A stretch of 6,376 nucleotides of DNA from Nitrososphaerales archaeon TH703 (GTDB taxonomy: Archaea; Thermoproteota; Nitrososphaeria; Nitrososphaerales; Nitrososphaeraceae): contig JAATVL010000294.1 in the NCBI GenBank assembly GCA_014523525.1, positions 1-6,376 of the forward strand, read 5' to 3'. Made by a program: the position numbers and the translations under genes. Each line of letters opens with the position of its first letter. Position 1 is the first letter of the stretch. This document shows positions 6,087 to 6,376 of this stretch, piece by piece. The notes beneath the pieces are model-generated. The model ran no database searches, had not been told where the DNA came from, and worked only from the letters and a program-made list of their open reading frames with translations.

Positions 6087-6376
6087 TTATTTGCCTTTCT
6101 GATTTTTAACTTGAAATTCTTTGTCAAAGTCAAACAATATCAGACTGCCGTTAGTGACATCTATAGGCATTAGATACTGGCCACTCAGGTTACCCATTTC
6201 AAGACTTTATGAACGGATAAGTTTTACGTCATAGAGCTTTTTTTCATACCTTGTACCTCCAGCCCACAACCTCTTTTTTGCGTTACAACGATCTTACTTT
6301 GGCCCTATAAAATATGGAATAATTATTATATCTAATACCTGATTATGAAAATTTAATTGACCATTGTGAGTGTCTC
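6087..6376 (-). pseudogene. Possible decayed small coding frame with two in-frame TAA codons
   Basis: One - strand frame runs from the right edge to a TAA at 6087-6089 and is interrupted only by TAA at 6294-6296 and 6207-6209. The pieces read like protein: the middle one contains 'LWAGGTRYEKKLYDVKLIRS' and the last contains 'GQYLMPIDVTNGSLILFDFD'. The final piece alone could be a 36-residue ORF from ATG 6197, though without a Shine-Dalgarno. I do not recognise a family. About seven stops would be expected by chance in this length and composition, so two is suggestive but not conclusive given six frames. It may be a degraded gene extending past the window, a short real ORF, or chance. Confidence 0.22.

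Noticed and set aside
5909..6109. 66-codon + strand ORF with a GTG start, divergent from znuA
   Set aside because: No Shine-Dalgarno, no family resemblance and no well-placed promoter; its length is compatible with chance.
6303..6368. TATA-like CTATAAAATA (+ strand) near the right edge with ATG 6345 or GTG 6366 downstream
   Set aside because: The ATG frame stops after three codons and the GTG frame has only a few bases before the window ends, so no gene can be supported.
1..6376. CRISPR arrays, insertion-sequence ends, tRNA or rRNA genes
   Set aside because: I found no regularly spaced repeats, no terminal inverted repeats with a transposase, and no tRNA or rRNA signature.

Overview
The window looks like a thaumarchaeal chromosome (ammonia-oxidising archaea, Nitrososphaera/Nitrosocosmicus-like). 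This is an inference. It rests on low G+C, the archaeal order of an exosome-type RNA-binding protein followed by two RNase P proteins, archaeal BRE/TATA promoter sequence, and a secreted sialidase-like beta-propeller of a type common in soil thaumarchaea. No rRNA or amoA is present to fix the taxonomy.

Positions 1-1277 (+ strand) are the tail of an RNA-processing operon. It holds a 5'-truncated COG1325/PF01877 RNA-binding protein, RNase P protein Rpp30 and RNase P protein Pop5. The genes overlap, and Rpp30 appears to start at a non-canonical AUU inside the preceding gene. About ten bases after the Pop5 stop lies a candidate C/D box sRNA (about 1288-1359). It has C, D', C' and D boxes, and a 12-nt D guide that matches a very conserved segment of 23S rRNA near the peptidyl-transferase centre. 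If real, the operon would join tRNA 5' processing, exosome-related RNA binding and rRNA 2'-O-methylation.

Positions 1360-1592 are an A+T-rich gene-free leader region. A 503-residue membrane-anchored or secreted beta-propeller follows at 1611-3122 (+). It has about eight 'V-x-x-W' strands and four clear Asp-box-like motifs, but no visible sialidase active site.

Positions 3272-5852 (- strand) are a compact three-gene metal ABC importer operon (znuA-znuC-znuB type). It encodes a secreted metal-binding protein with three conserved His ligands, the ATPase and the ABC-3 permease, with overlapping genes. A strong BRE/TATA is placed so that the first gene is probably translated from a leaderless GUG. 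A perfect 14-bp palindrome abuts the BRE and could be a metalloregulator site. The operon converges with the propeller gene across a 149-bp spacer with oligo-T tracts on both strands.

Positions 5906-6376 hold no convincing gene. A - strand frame stays open from the window edge to 6087 apart from two TAA codons and could be a decayed or very small gene.
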